Of a stretch of DNA of 64,000 bases, positions 50,555-60,769 are shown piece after piece. Within the stretch, counting starts at the first letter, position 1. Each line of letters opens with the position of its first letter. Source of the DNA: Pleurocapsa minor GSE-CHR-MK 17-07R (GTDB taxonomy: Bacteria > Chloroflexota > Anaerolineae > Aggregatilineales > Phototrophicaceae). The notes below the pieces were generated by a model that did no database searches, had not been told where the DNA came from, and was given only the letters and a program-made list of their open reading frames with translations. The stretch spans positions 1 to 64,000 of the forward strand of contig JAHHHY010000011.1 of assembly GCA_019359125.1 (NCBI GenBank), read 5' to 3'. The position numbers and the translations under genes are program-made.

Positions 50555-51400
50555 TTGGCTTTTGACTCGACTGGCGTGCAGACTAACCCGCGCGATACCG
50601 ATGCTGTGTTCGGCAAATGGGGACTGCGCTGGGTGGCCCTGGGCTACCTGACCATGTTTATCCTGGTGCCGGTGCTGGTGATCAACGTGCAGGGGCTGCG
50701 ACTAGGGCTGGATGTGTTCTGGGAGAGCATCACGCGGCGCGAGGCCGTCAGCGCGATCTGGCTGACGATAACCTCGTCGGCCATCATGACGGTCATCAAT
50801 GTCGTGATCGGCACGCTGACGGCCTATGTGCTGGTGCACTACAGGTTTCCGGGGAAGCGCCTGTTTAACACGCTGGTCGACCTGCCATTCGCCATCCCGA
50901 CGATGGTGACCGGCGTGATGCTGGTGGTGCTGTACGGCCCGCAGACGGCCATCGGCCAGTTTCTGAGTGATGAGCTGGGGATTCGTGTGTTGTTTGCAGT
51001 GCCGGGCATCATCCTGGCACTGCTGTTCGTGGGCTATCCGTTTGTCATCCGCACGGTGCAGCCGGTGCTGCTCAAAATCGAGGCGGCGCAGACCGAGGCG
51101 GCGCAGACCATCGGCGCATCGTCGTGGACCACGTTCTGGCGGGTGATCTTCCCGATCATCCGCCCGGCCATCCTCACCGGCGCGCTGCTCAGCTTTGCCC
51201 GCTCGCTGGGCGAATTTGGCTCGATCATCGTGGTGGCGGGCAATATCCCGAACCGCACGCAGACGGCCACCGCGTATCTGTACACGCAGGTGGAGGCGGG
51301 CAACCTGCAGGCCGCCAGCGCCGTCTCGATGGTGCTGCTGTTGGTGGCGTTTGCGATCACCATCGGCGTGGATGTGTTCCGCTGGAGGCGCCATGCGTGA
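50555..51400 (+). CDS. cysT: Sulfate ABC transporter permease CysT
   Basis: A 281-residue permease with six membrane segments. LGYLTMFILVPVLVINVQGL is helix 1; LPFAIPTMVTGVMLVVLYGP is the CysT/CysU signature; the EAA loop is EAAQTIGASSWTTFWRVIFP. A TTG at 50555 with GGAG six bases upstream is preferred; an in-frame TTG at 50540 is possible. Ends eight bases inside cysW, so the two are coupled. Confidence 0.92.
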   Translation: MAFDSTGVQTNPRDTDAVFGKWGLRWVALGYLTMFILVPVLVINVQGLRLGLDVFWESITRREAVSAIWLTITSSAIMTVINVVIGTLTAYVLVHYRFPGKRLFNTLVDLPFAIPTMVTGVMLVVLYGPQTAIGQFLSDELGIRVLFAVPGIILALLFVGYPFVIRTVQPVLLKIEAAQTEAAQTIGASSWTTFWRVIFPIIRPAILTGALLSFARSLGEFGSIIVVAGNIPNRTQTATAYLYTQVEAGNLQAASAVSMVLLLVAFAITIGVDVFRWRRHA

Positions 51401-52199
51401 GATTTCGCCGCGTTCGCCGTGGGCCATCCTGCTCATCGTGATCGTGCTGGGCTATGCCGGCATCCTGTTCATCGCGCCGCTGATCGGCATTATATCGGCG
51501 GCTTTCGCGGACGGCCTGGAGCCGATTATCGCGACGCTGAACGACCCGTCGGTGCAGCATGCCTTCTACATCTCGTTTGCGCTCGCCATCGGCGCGACCG
51601 CCATCAATGCCGTACTGGGGCTGATCGCCGCGTGGGTGCTCACGCGCCAGCGTTTTCGCGGCCGCCGGCTGTTTGACGCGCTGGTGGACATCCCGTTCGT
51701 GTTTTCGCCGGTCATCGCCGGCTATGCCATGATCGTGCTGTTTGGCCGCGAGGGCTGGATCACGCCGCCGTTTGCCATTGTGTTCGCGCTGCCGGGCATC
51801 CTGCTGGCCAAGACCTTCGTCTCGCTGCCGTATGTCATCCGCGAGGTGCAGCCGGTGCTGGAGACGCTGACGCCGGAGGCCGAAGACGCCGCCTATACCA
51901 TCGGCGCGACGCGCTGGACGACCTTTCGCAAGGTGGTGCTGCCGGAAATCTGGACGGCGCTGCTGTATGGCATCGTGCTGACGTTCGCGCGCGCCATCGG
52001 TGAATTTGGCGCGGTGTCGGTCATCAGCGGCAATATTGAGGGCTATACTGAAACCGCGACCAGCTTTGTCTTTCGGGCGCTGAACGACCGCAACGCGTCT
52101 GGCGCATATATCGTGTCGCTGCTGTTGTGCCTGATCTCGGTCATCATCCTCGTGCTTATGAACGTGCTGCGCTCGCGCGTGGTTCGGAAGGGTGTGTAA
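51393..52199 (+). CDS. cysW: Sulfate ABC transporter permease CysW
   Basis: A 268-residue permease partner of CysT. Six membrane segments; VDIPFVFSPVIAGYAMIVLF and the EAA loop EDAAYTIGATRWTTFRKVVL are characteristic, as is ARAIGEFGAVSVISGNIEG. GGAGG four bases before the ATG at 51393 decides the start within a much longer open frame. It stops one base before the cysA ATG. Confidence 0.93.
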   Translation: MREISPRSPWAILLIVIVLGYAGILFIAPLIGIISAAFADGLEPIIATLNDPSVQHAFYISFALAIGATAINAVLGLIAAWVLTRQRFRGRRLFDALVDIPFVFSPVIAGYAMIVLFGREGWITPPFAIVFALPGILLAKTFVSLPYVIREVQPVLETLTPEAEDAAYTIGATRWTTFRKVVLPEIWTALLYGIVLTFARAIGEFGAVSVISGNIEGYTETATSFVFRALNDRNASGAYIVSLLLCLISVIILVLMNVLRSRVVRKGV

Positions 52200-53261
<1,062 letters not shown>

Positions 53262-53270
53262 GCCGTGCTG

Positions 53271-54410
53271 TCAGCTCGCCTGGGCGATCGGGAAATACAG
53301 GCAGAACGTCGTGCCCGCGCCGACCGTGCTCTCGCACGAGATGCGCGCCCCGTGCATCTGGATCACATGGCGCACGATCGCCAGGCCAGAGCCAGACCCC
53401 TGATCTTCGTAAATCACACGGTCGATCTGGTAGAACGTCTCGTAGATGCGCGTGATTTCCGCCTCCGGGATGCCGCGCCCGTGGTCGGTCACGCACATCT
53501 TGATTTCGCTGCTGTCGGGCAGGAAACAGGCGGTCATCTCGATGGGGCCGCCCTCTGGCGAAAACTTGACCGCGTTGGCCAGCAGTTGATTGATCGCGAT
53601 CTGGATATAGGTGGCATCCCCATAGAAGCGCGGCATGTTCGGCTGCACCTCGACGCTGACCGGGTTGGTATCGCTGGGGGCGAGCACGGTTGACTTGGCG
53701 GTGTTGAAAATGCGCTCGACATCGCTGATGAGCATGCGCCGCAGCTCAAAATTGCGCGCTGCCTCCCCCGTCTCAAATTCCACCAGCGTGATGAAATTTT
53801 CCACCAGGCGGCGCAGGCGCACCGCGCCGGTGCTGACGCCCTGCAGGAAGGTAGCCATATCGGCCTCGCTGAGCTGATGGCTCTGATGCTCGCTCAGCAT
53901 ATCGGCATAGGCGACCACGAAGGTCAGCGGCGTGCGGAATTCATGGTTGAGGATGGCCAGGATGCGCTTCTTCACATCCATCATGTCTGAGGCGCGCGCA
54001 CGCTCGATGCCGCGCATGCGTTTCAGGCGGCCTTCCACGGCAATCAGCAGGTCCTGCGGGTCAAACGGCTTGATGAGGTAATCGTCCACACCCATCTGCT
54101 TACCGCGCTGCACGTCGGTTTTATCGCCGCGCGCGGTCAGGAAGATGAAAGGGATATTCACCCAGGCGTCTTCCAGGCGCATCTTTTGCAGCAGCTCGAT
54201 GCCATCCATGTGCGGCATCATGATGTCAGACACGATAATTTCAGGCATGTGCGCGCTGCCGCGGCGGGTGGTCTCGCGCAGCACGTCCAGCGCCTGATGC
54301 CCGTTTTCAGCGGTATACACGGTGTATCCGTCAATTTCCAGGACGGAGCGCACGCCTTCCAGAAGGTTCAGGTCGTCTTCCACGACCAGGATTCTCGCTT
54401 TGTTCATCAT
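53271..54410 (-). CDS. Receiver-histidine kinase hybrid without DNA-binding output
   Basis: A 379-residue cytosolic protein. The receiver domain (1-125) has ILVVEDDLN, phospho-acceptor Asp in EIIVSDIMMPHMDG, and a Lys in DYLIKPFDP. HisKA has His in AILNHEFRTPLTF. HATPase has INQLLANAVKFSPEGG, DHGRGIPEAE and GSGSGLAIVRHVIQMHG. The receiver lies in front of the kinase, so it probably works inside a phosphorelay, taking a signal from another kinase. Convergent with cysA. The ATG at 54410 is one of two adjacent Met codons. Confidence 0.9.
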   Translation of the reverse strand: MMNKARILVVEDDLNLLEGVRSVLEIDGYTVYTAENGHQALDVLRETTRRGSAHMPEIIVSDIMMPHMDGIELLQKMRLEDAWVNIPFIFLTARGDKTDVQRGKQMGVDDYLIKPFDPQDLLIAVEGRLKRMRGIERARASDMMDVKKRILAILNHEFRTPLTFVVAYADMLSEHQSHQLSEADMATFLQGVSTGAVRLRRLVENFITLVEFETGEAARNFELRRMLISDVERIFNTAKSTVLAPSDTNPVSVEVQPNMPRFYGDATYIQIAINQLLANAVKFSPEGGPIEMTACFLPDSSEIKMCVTDHGRGIPEAEITRIYETFYQIDRVIYEDQGSGSGLAIVRHVIQMHGARISCESTVGAGTTFCLYFPIAQAS

Positions 54411-54582
54411 TGATGACACGCCTGTGACATTCGCGCTGCAAAAACGTTATTCCCGCTAATCATAATGGATAACACTGAAATAGTTCGTAAACATACGCGC
54501 GCATCTGGCTATGCCGCAAACGCACGAAGCCCCTTACAATGGGGCCATCGCATTCATGAACACACAGGCGCGGGGAATCCCC

Positions 54583-54996
54583 ATGATCATCGACCGAGTG
54601 ACGCTTATCGGGCTGATCGCCAGCATCGGCGGCCTGATTTTTATCCTGGAGCTGGTGCGCCGTGGCAAGCTGCGCGAGGACTATTCGCTGCTGTGGCTGG
54701 CCACCGGCGTGGTGCTCATCCTGCTGACGCTGTTTCGCCCGCTGCTGGACGAAATCGCCCGGCTGATGGGCATCGTGACATATCCACCGGCGGCCCTGTT
54801 TCTGGTCGCGATTGTGTTCATGCTGTTCCTGCTGCTGCAATTTTCCACCGCGCTGACCCGGCTCAGCCGCGAGAACAAGAAGATCGCGCAGGAGATGGCC
54901 CTGCTGCGCCACGAGCTGGACAGCGTGAAGGCCTCAGCTGGTGGCCAGCAGGCGGGCGCCAATCAGCACGAGCAGCAGGGCACAGAAGTACACTGA
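54583..54996 (+). CDS. DUF2304 family membrane protein
   Basis: A 137-residue protein with three membrane helices: VTLIGLIASIGGLIFILELV, YSLLWLATGVVLILLTLF and PPAALFLVAIVFMLFLLLQF. A cytosolic coiled-coil-like tail (SRENKKIAQEMALLRHELDS) follows. The RRGKLREDYSLLWL loop is the DUF2304 mark; these proteins usually accompany glycosyltransferases. Its last 63 bases overlap the end of the convergent rhomboid gene. Confidence 0.82.
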   Translation: MIIDRVTLIGLIASIGGLIFILELVRRGKLREDYSLLWLATGVVLILLTLFRPLLDEIARLMGIVTYPPAALFLVAIVFMLFLLLQFSTALTRLSRENKKIAQEMALLRHELDSVKASAGGQQAGANQHEQQGTEVH

Positions 54997-55833
54997 CACA
55001 GCGCCATAGCGTTTCTTCAGCGGATTGGTGTCTTCGGCCAGCAGATCAGCCGGGTTTTCCGGGTGACGGCGCAGGTTGAACCAGGGCGTGATGAACCACG
55101 CCAGCAGCGCACCGCCCAGCGCGCCGCCCATGTGCGCCCAGTTGTCGATGCGGCCGAGCGCGCTGCCCGCGTTCGAGAGCAGGCCGAACAGCAGGTTCAT
55201 GCCGATCAGGATGAGCGTGTTTTGCAGGCGGATGCGCCCGGTGGCCCCAAACAAGCGCCGATGCTTGTAGATGAACACGACTTCCGCGGCCAGGATAGCG
55301 AAGACCGCCCCGCTGGCCCCGATCGAATTGACCGCCGGGCTGTTCAGCACGGCGCTGGCCACCGACCCGGCCAGCCCGCCCAGGATGTAGACCAGCGCAA
55401 AACGCGTATGGCCGAAGAAGCGTTCGATTTCCCCGCCCACGCTGTACAGCGCCAGCATATTGAACACCAGATGCAGGCTGTTGGTCAGCGCCAGCTCGCC
55501 ATTGCTGCTGTAGATGCTGGCATGCAGGAACATCGACGAGAGCAGGCGGTAAAACTCGCCCTGCTGAAGCACCAGCACGGGGTTATTCGCGCCCCATTCC
55601 AGCAGCAAGCGGTCCAGGTCAAACGAGAGCGCGCGGGCGATGAAGATGGCCACGTTGATGACGATCAGGACATAGGTGACATTGGGCCGCACGGTGGGGA
55701 TGCGCAGGTTGATGCGCGACCCGCCCGGTGAGCCGCTGCCGGGGGGTGGCTGTGGCGCCCGCTCCAGCGGATGCTGCGGCTTGCGGGGCGACTCGCCCGG
55801 CGGCGGTGTTTCCAGGGCGTTGAAGATTGGCAT
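54934..55833 (-). CDS. Rhomboid-family intramembrane serine protease
   Basis: A 299-residue protein. A Pro-rich cytosolic N-terminus (ALETPPPGESPRKPQHPLE) precedes six or seven helices. Active-site Ser lies in NSIGASGAVFAIL and the catalytic His in NWAHMGGALGGALLAWF; the conserved HLVFNMLALYSVG (H-x-x-x-N) forms the oxyanion region. It cleaves transmembrane segments of unknown clients. AGGACG before the ATG at 55833. Confidence 0.92.
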   Translation of the reverse strand: MPIFNALETPPPGESPRKPQHPLERAPQPPPGSGSPGGSRINLRIPTVRPNVTYVLIVINVAIFIARALSFDLDRLLLEWGANNPVLVLQQGEFYRLLSSMFLHASIYSSNGELALTNSLHLVFNMLALYSVGGEIERFFGHTRFALVYILGGLAGSVASAVLNSPAVNSIGASGAVFAILAAEVVFIYKHRRLFGATGRIRLQNTLILIGMNLLFGLLSNAGSALGRIDNWAHMGGALGGALLAWFITPWFNLRRHPENPADLLAEDTNPLKKRYGAVSVYFCALLLVLIGARLLATS

Positions 55834-55885
55834 TATTCGTCCTACAATCACGGGACAGAGATGCGTATGACGCACGAGGTCAAGT

Positions 55886-56191
55886 ATGCCAGCTTACGAT
55901 TACGCCTGCAATTCGTGTGGTAAGTCCAGCAGCCTGTTTTACAAGTCGTATGCCGCCTATGACGCCGCCCGCGCCGGGGGCATCACCTGCCCGCACTGCG
56001 GCAGCAGCGACATCGTGCGCGTGATCGTGGGCGTCACGCTGGCCAAACCGTCCGCCGACCGCAGCTATAAGAAGATGACCAGCGGCGAGATGCTGAACGT
56101 GCTGGAATCGGGCAAGGCGGGCGAAGTGAATGAAATGGTGCGCCAGGTCACCGAGACGGCCAAAGATATCCCGACCACGCCCACGCCCTGA
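55886..56191 (+). CDS. FmdB-family zinc-ribbon protein
   Basis: A 101-residue protein. The N-terminal zinc ribbon has CNSCG and CPHCGSSD; the family start MPAYDYACNSCG is typical. A flexible tail ends in TPTTPTP-like sequence. Members are putative regulators; function unproven. Divergent from the rhomboid gene by 52 bases. Confidence 0.88.
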   Translation: MPAYDYACNSCGKSSSLFYKSYAAYDAARAGGITCPHCGSSDIVRVIVGVTLAKPSADRSYKKMTSGEMLNVLESGKAGEVNEMVRQVTETAKDIPTTPTP

Positions 56192-56287
56192 ACCGGCACG
56201 GTCTCAGGTCCATTCCGCTTGCCAGAAGCCACACTCGCGCCGTACGCTTAACCACAATCTCTCAGTTTCGCAGGAACAGCACATCTT

Positions 56288-57499
56288 ATGGCGGCATCCT
56301 TCTCGCGCTTTCTGACCAGCACGCGTGACCTCCCGCGCGCCTTTTCGTTTTCAAGCTGGCTGGCCGCCCTGCTGGTCGTCGTCGTCGTGTTTTCGGGGCC
56401 GATCCTCATCATCCTGCAGGCCGCCGACGCGGGCAATCTGACAGCGGAACAGGCCACGAGCTGGGTGTGGGCGGTCACGTTTGGGTCCGGCCTGCTCAGC
56501 GTGATCATGTCGCTGTGGTACCGCATGCCCGTCAAGGCCGCCTGGAATACGCCCGGCGCGGTGCTGCTGGTCTCCAGCCTGAACCTGTACGACTATCGTG
56601 TGGCGGTGGGCGCGTTCATCATCGCGGCCGCCATCCTGGTGCTGCTGGGCGTCACCCGCCTGTACAGCCGCATCATCGGGCTGGTGCCGAACGCGGTCAT
56701 CATGGGGATGCTGGCCGGGGTGCTGCTGCGCTTCGGGCTGGGGCTGTTTGCCCCGCTGGTCGACAACACTGTGCTGGTGGCCGCCATGATCCTGACGTTT
56801 TTTGCCCTCAAACGGGTGAAATTTCGGGTGCCCACGCTGGGCGCGATGGCGGTCGGCCTCGTCATCACCGCGCTGTCGGGGACGCTGAATATCCCGCCCA
56901 TCACGGTGGGCATCACATTGCCGGTGTTCACCGCGCCGGCCTTCACTTTCGAGTCTGTGCTGGGGCTGTCGATTCCGCTGGTCATCATGGCGCTGACCAC
57001 GCAGAATGCCCCCGGCGTGGCGGTGCTGAAGGCCTCCGGCTACACCCTGCCCATCGACGGCGCGCTGATTTTTACCGGGCTGGGGTCGCTGCTGCTGGCG
57101 CCGTTCGGCTGCCACGGCCTGAATCTGGCGGCCATCACCGCCGCCATGATTACCAACCCTGAGGCGCATAAAGATGCCAGCAAACGCTATACGGCGGGCG
57201 TGGCGATGGGCGTGTATTACATGCTGATCGCGTTTTTCAGCGCGGCTGCCGTCGCGGCTTTCACTGCGCTGCCCTCGGCGCTGATCTCCAGCGTGGCCGG
57301 GCTGGCGCTGCTGGGCACGATCATGAACGGGACGGCCGTGGCGATGGAGAAGCCCGAAACGCGCGACGCCGGGCTGGTCGCCCTGCTGTGCAGCGCCGCC
57401 AATTTCAACCTGTTCGGCATCGGCGCGGCGTTCTGGGCGCTGCTGCTGGGCGTCATCGTGCACCTGCTGCTGACCTGGGGGAAACGCCGGGCGGGGTGA
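56288..57499 (+). CDS. BenE-family benzoate/proton symporter-like transporter
   Basis: A 403-residue protein with about twelve membrane helices. Motifs of the BenE family: SFSSWLAALLVVVVVFSGP-like start, GLLSVIMSLWYRMPVKAAWN, TPGAVLLVSS, LGVTRLYSRIIGLVPNAVIM, MALTTQNAPGVAVLKASGY and FGCHGLNLAAITAAMITNPEA. BenE imports benzoate with protons in known cases; the substrate here is not certain. No catabolic genes are adjacent. Confidence 0.9.
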   Translation: MAASFSRFLTSTRDLPRAFSFSSWLAALLVVVVVFSGPILIILQAADAGNLTAEQATSWVWAVTFGSGLLSVIMSLWYRMPVKAAWNTPGAVLLVSSLNLYDYRVAVGAFIIAAAILVLLGVTRLYSRIIGLVPNAVIMGMLAGVLLRFGLGLFAPLVDNTVLVAAMILTFFALKRVKFRVPTLGAMAVGLVITALSGTLNIPPITVGITLPVFTAPAFTFESVLGLSIPLVIMALTTQNAPGVAVLKASGYTLPIDGALIFTGLGSLLLAPFGCHGLNLAAITAAMITNPEAHKDASKRYTAGVAMGVYYMLIAFFSAAAVAAFTALPSALISSVAGLALLGTIMNGTAVAMEKPETRDAGLVALLCSAANFNLFGIGAAFWALLLGVIVHLLLTWGKRRAG

Positions 57500-57835
57500 G
57501 GTGAAGAGTTAAAGGTTAAAAGGGGAAAGTTAAAAAGGGCGGATACGCAGGGACGAGGCCTGCCTCGTCCGTCAGGGGGAACATTCGAACCCTGGCAAAC
57601 CCCATTTCAATCCTTGAGTCGACGCACATGTTGGCCCCTGCTGCGAGGGCACAGACATACCCTTATCCCAAAAAGTAGCGTTATCGACCTGTTTCTCTCC
57701 GGTGTTCCCACTAACCTGAAAGGTGAGGCCGTTCATACAGGACGGCTATACTTGCGATAGCGTTTGTCTTTCGTTATTCTGGATCAGCCTCCACCCTGTT
57801 TCCAGAATGACCACAACCGAATACAGGACACTCTC
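57500..57835. other. Intergenic region between BenE and ART toxin genes
   Basis: 336 bases without a supported gene. An A-rich GTTAAA repeat block lies at its left end; a GGACGAGGC/GCCTCGTCC inverted repeat near 57550 may end the BenE transcript. A TATACT near 57747 could be a -10 box for the toxin gene, with no good -35. Confidence 0.4.
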
Positions 57836-59566
57836 ATGCCAAAGCGCGCTGCTGCCAGGACATCCACCAAAGCTCTGCCGACGATCAGTCCAAAGGACAG
57901 CGCCTCGCACGTCCCCGATGAGGCCGTGCAAAATATCCAGCCCGCTTCCCCAGGCAAGCTGCTGCACTTGCAGCGCACCATTGGCAACCGTGCCATGACC
58001 CACCTGCTGTCTCCCTCCATGTCAGCCAAAGGCTCGTCCTCGCCCAGAATTCAGCGCGAGGTGATGTCGTACGGGAAGTTTGTGGAGATATCGGGACAGA
58101 ATAAAAGTCCGGAACTCGCGAAAGTATTCTCAGGAGAAAAAGGCCGCGACGACCTGAATGAGACGCGGCAAAAGGCAGGATCACCCCAGAAATTCAGCGA
58201 AGACTACGCACAAGGCACGAACATCAACCGCGCCATGGCTGAGCTTGAATTTTCACGGAAGCACGGTAACCCGGAAGAAATCATGCTTAACCTGTGGAAG
58301 CTTCATAACGCGATTCAATACTGGCAGACCATGTATGCTGCCAGCCCGGAAGCCGCCAGCCATAAAATTCTGCTGGATACGCTGAGCGGCAGTATCCGGG
58401 ATGAAGTGAACAAGCTCACCAAAGACAAGAACAAAGCCGCGTCAGCCGGCGAGGGCGGAGAAACAAACGCGTTGTCAAAAGGCCTGAAGAAGTTCGGAAA
58501 AATGGGCAAGAAGACTGTCGGCAGCCTTAAGGAAAAAGCGATCAAAGGCAGGAACCTCGAATTTCAGGAAACTGACTTCATGGACGAGGCGGATGCTTTT
58601 GGATTGTCTCCGGACATGAAAGAACTGAAGGCGGCGGGCGTCCCGATAGACTATATCCTGCAATACTTTATGGCTGTAGACGGCGATTCTGCCGACGAGA
58701 AGGAGAAGAAAGCGCTTCGCCAGTCAACCATCAGCATGGTACTGAACCTTCTCGCCTCGAAGAGAGCAGAAATGATGTCGTATATTGAGGACGCGTTTGC
58801 CGACCTGGAAGCCACCGGTCTGCCCAGCGTGTATATGCTGAAAGCCATCATCTACTCGCGCTTCGGCATTGTAATGGAGAAAATCCTCGGAACGGACAGG
58901 GATCAGGCCATCGGGCAGCCACTGACCAAACAGGAAGAAGATGCCATCCGCACGTACTCCGGTGGCGCGTACGGCGCGATCAACAAAGAGGCGCGCGCTG
59001 CAAAAGCGGGTAAGGACGATGCGGCCCAGCCAAAAGCGCACGGATCGATCATGGAGCTGCTGGTCAGCGGCCTGAACAAGCTGCCCAAATACGAAGGGCT
59101 GGCCTATCGCGGCCTGTTAAAACCCCCGCCGGGATTTGAACAATATGCGACTGAAGGCGGCGAAACAGCAGACCTGGGTTTTTCGAGTGCGACGCCCGCG
59201 CTATCCGCGGTCTACAACTTCTTCGAGGCATATCCAAATAACCCGAGCAATACGATCTTCATGATGCAGTGTAAGACTGCCTCAAATATCATCAATTATT
59301 CGGTCAATCCGCAAGAAGGCGAAATCCTGTTCAGGCCGGGTACGCGCTTCCGGATCAATAAAATCTGGACGCATGATGCCAACGGAAATATCCCCGACGA
59401 CGCCCCGGCTGAGGTCAAGATGATCCTTCATGCCCGCGGTGAGGCCAGAAACAGAGTGGGTGAAGAGTTTGTGCCGGGTCAACACAAAGAGTTCATCAAT
59501 GGCAAAGACGGGACGAAAATTCAGAATCGCTTTCAGAATCGGGTGCTGATCCTGTCGGAAGTATGA
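57836..59566 (+). CDS. ADP-ribosyltransferase toxin with eCIS-cargo-like N-terminus
   Basis: A 576-residue protein. The N-terminus holds GKLLHLQRTIGNRAMTHLL (about 40-58), matching the L-x-x-LQRTIGNxAxxxLL motif of cargo loaded by extracellular contractile injection systems. The central 100-380 region is helical and unassigned. The C-terminal domain is an R-S-E class ADP-ribosyltransferase: Arg425 in LAYRGLL, the Ser motif DLGFSSAT (450-453) and the ExE motif in PQEGEILFRPGTRFRI (Glu494, Glu496). It probably modifies host or prey proteins. AGGACA seven bases before the ATG decides the start. No immunity or eCIS genes are adjacent. Confidence 0.8.
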   Translation: MPKRAAARTSTKALPTISPKDSASHVPDEAVQNIQPASPGKLLHLQRTIGNRAMTHLLSPSMSAKGSSSPRIQREVMSYGKFVEISGQNKSPELAKVFSGEKGRDDLNETRQKAGSPQKFSEDYAQGTNINRAMAELEFSRKHGNPEEIMLNLWKLHNAIQYWQTMYAASPEAASHKILLDTLSGSIRDEVNKLTKDKNKAASAGEGGETNALSKGLKKFGKMGKKTVGSLKEKAIKGRNLEFQETDFMDEADAFGLSPDMKELKAAGVPIDYILQYFMAVDGDSADEKEKKALRQSTISMVLNLLASKRAEMMSYIEDAFADLEATGLPSVYMLKAIIYSRFGIVMEKILGTDRDQAIGQPLTKQEEDAIRTYSGGAYGAINKEARAAKAGKDDAAQPKAHGSIMELLVSGLNKLPKYEGLAYRGLLKPPPGFEQYATEGGETADLGFSSATPALSAVYNFFEAYPNNPSNTIFMMQCKTASNIINYSVNPQEGEILFRPGTRFRINKIWTHDANGNIPDDAPAEVKMILHARGEARNRVGEEFVPGQHKEFINGKDGTKIQNRFQNRVLILSEV

Positions 59567-59617
59567 CGTGGTTTTAGGGCGTGTGGCAGACGATGCTTGT
59601 TGTTCCCTCAATATCCG

Positions 59618-60754
59618 TTACAGCGCGGCGTGGATGACGTCCAGCGTCCAGGCGATATCGTCGTCGGTCAGTTCGGGGGAGACGGGCAGGCAGATCAGCT
59701 CTGTGGCCAGCTGGTCTGTCACCGCCAGCCGATCAGACCCGGCCAACGGAAGCGTATACACGGGATGCTGGTAGGCGGGTGGGGTGTAATGCAGCACAAC
59801 TTCCACGCCCGCTTCGCGCAGCTGATGATACAGGCTGCCCTGGTTCGGTGCACGCACGCAATATGACCGGAACGTCGGGGCTGATTCCGGGCGGAATGTC
59901 GGGGTCAGCACGCCGGTATCCGCCAGCCCGCGCCGATAGGCCTGCGCGATCGCCTGCCTGCGCGCTGTCCATTCAGGCAGGTGAGGCAGCTTGACCAGCA
60001 GCACTGCTGCCTGCAGCGTATCCAGCGGCACATTGTAGCCTTCGGCGATGTAGTGCTGGTGCCCAACCGGCCGCCCGGTCGCGCCAGGGGTATGGCCATA
60101 GCCCACCAGCAGCCGCAGCCGCTCCGCGACCGCTTCGTCTGAGGTGACGACGACCGCGCCGGTGCCTGCGCCGCCTAATGGCTTGAACGGCGCAAAGCTG
60201 AACACCGCCGCATCTGCAAAAGCGCCCACGGGCCTGCCATGGTCATGTGCGCCGACCGCCAGCGCGGCATCCTCCACGATGAGCAGCCCATGGGCATCCG
60301 CCAGCGCCCGCAGCGCCTTCACATCGGCCGGATGCCCATGTAAATCAACTGGCAAAATGGCCTTCGTGCGCGGGGAAATCAACGCGGCCACCCTTGAGGT
60401 ATCGAGCGTATAGTCGCTTTCCAGCACATCGCACAGCACGCAGACTGCGCCGCAGTGGTGCACCGCCGCCGTGGTCGAAATATCGCTGTTGCCCACGGTG
60501 ATCACTTCATCGCCGGGGCCGATACCACACGCTTTCAGCGCGAGGAACAGCCCAACCGTGCCGGATGTCACGCCGACTGCGTGTGTCTGCCCAACGGCAG
60601 CTGCAAATTCAGCCTCAAACCGGTCGCGCAGGTCATGCACCCCACGCAGGTCCCCATAGACGATGCTGTCCAGTGCACGCGTGATGTCCTCGCGCATGGA
60701 GGCATGGGTCAGGTGCGCACGTGAGCGCGGAACGCGGAACGGTTCGGAAGCCAT
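59618..60754 (-). CDS. DegT/DnrJ/EryC1/StrS aminotransferase
   Basis: A 378-residue PLP enzyme of the sugar-aminotransferase family. VTSGTVGLFLALKACGIGPG binds PLP phosphate; EDAALAVGAHDHGRPVG is the conserved acidic site; the Schiff-base Lys lies in SFAPFKPLGG. Family members form amino sugars on nucleotide carriers. It ends facing the ART toxin gene and is followed by peptide-type permease genes on the same strand, but no functional link is evident. Confidence 0.9.
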   Translation of the reverse strand: MASEPFRVPRSRAHLTHASMREDITRALDSIVYGDLRGVHDLRDRFEAEFAAAVGQTHAVGVTSGTVGLFLALKACGIGPGDEVITVGNSDISTTAAVHHCGAVCVLCDVLESDYTLDTSRVAALISPRTKAILPVDLHGHPADVKALRALADAHGLLIVEDAALAVGAHDHGRPVGAFADAAVFSFAPFKPLGGAGTGAVVVTSDEAVAERLRLLVGYGHTPGATGRPVGHQHYIAEGYNVPLDTLQAAVLLVKLPHLPEWTARRQAIAQAYRRGLADTGVLTPTFRPESAPTFRSYCVRAPNQGSLYHQLREAGVEVVLHYTPPAYQHPVYTLPLAGSDRLAVTDQLATELICLPVSPELTDDDIAWTLDVIHAAL

Positions 60755-60769
60755 CAGGCGCGTCCTGTA

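Noticed and set aside
54465..55079. A 204-codon plus-strand frame overlapping the DUF2304 gene.
   Set aside because: Out of frame with the membrane-helix coding and rich in Arg, His and Pro; no domain.
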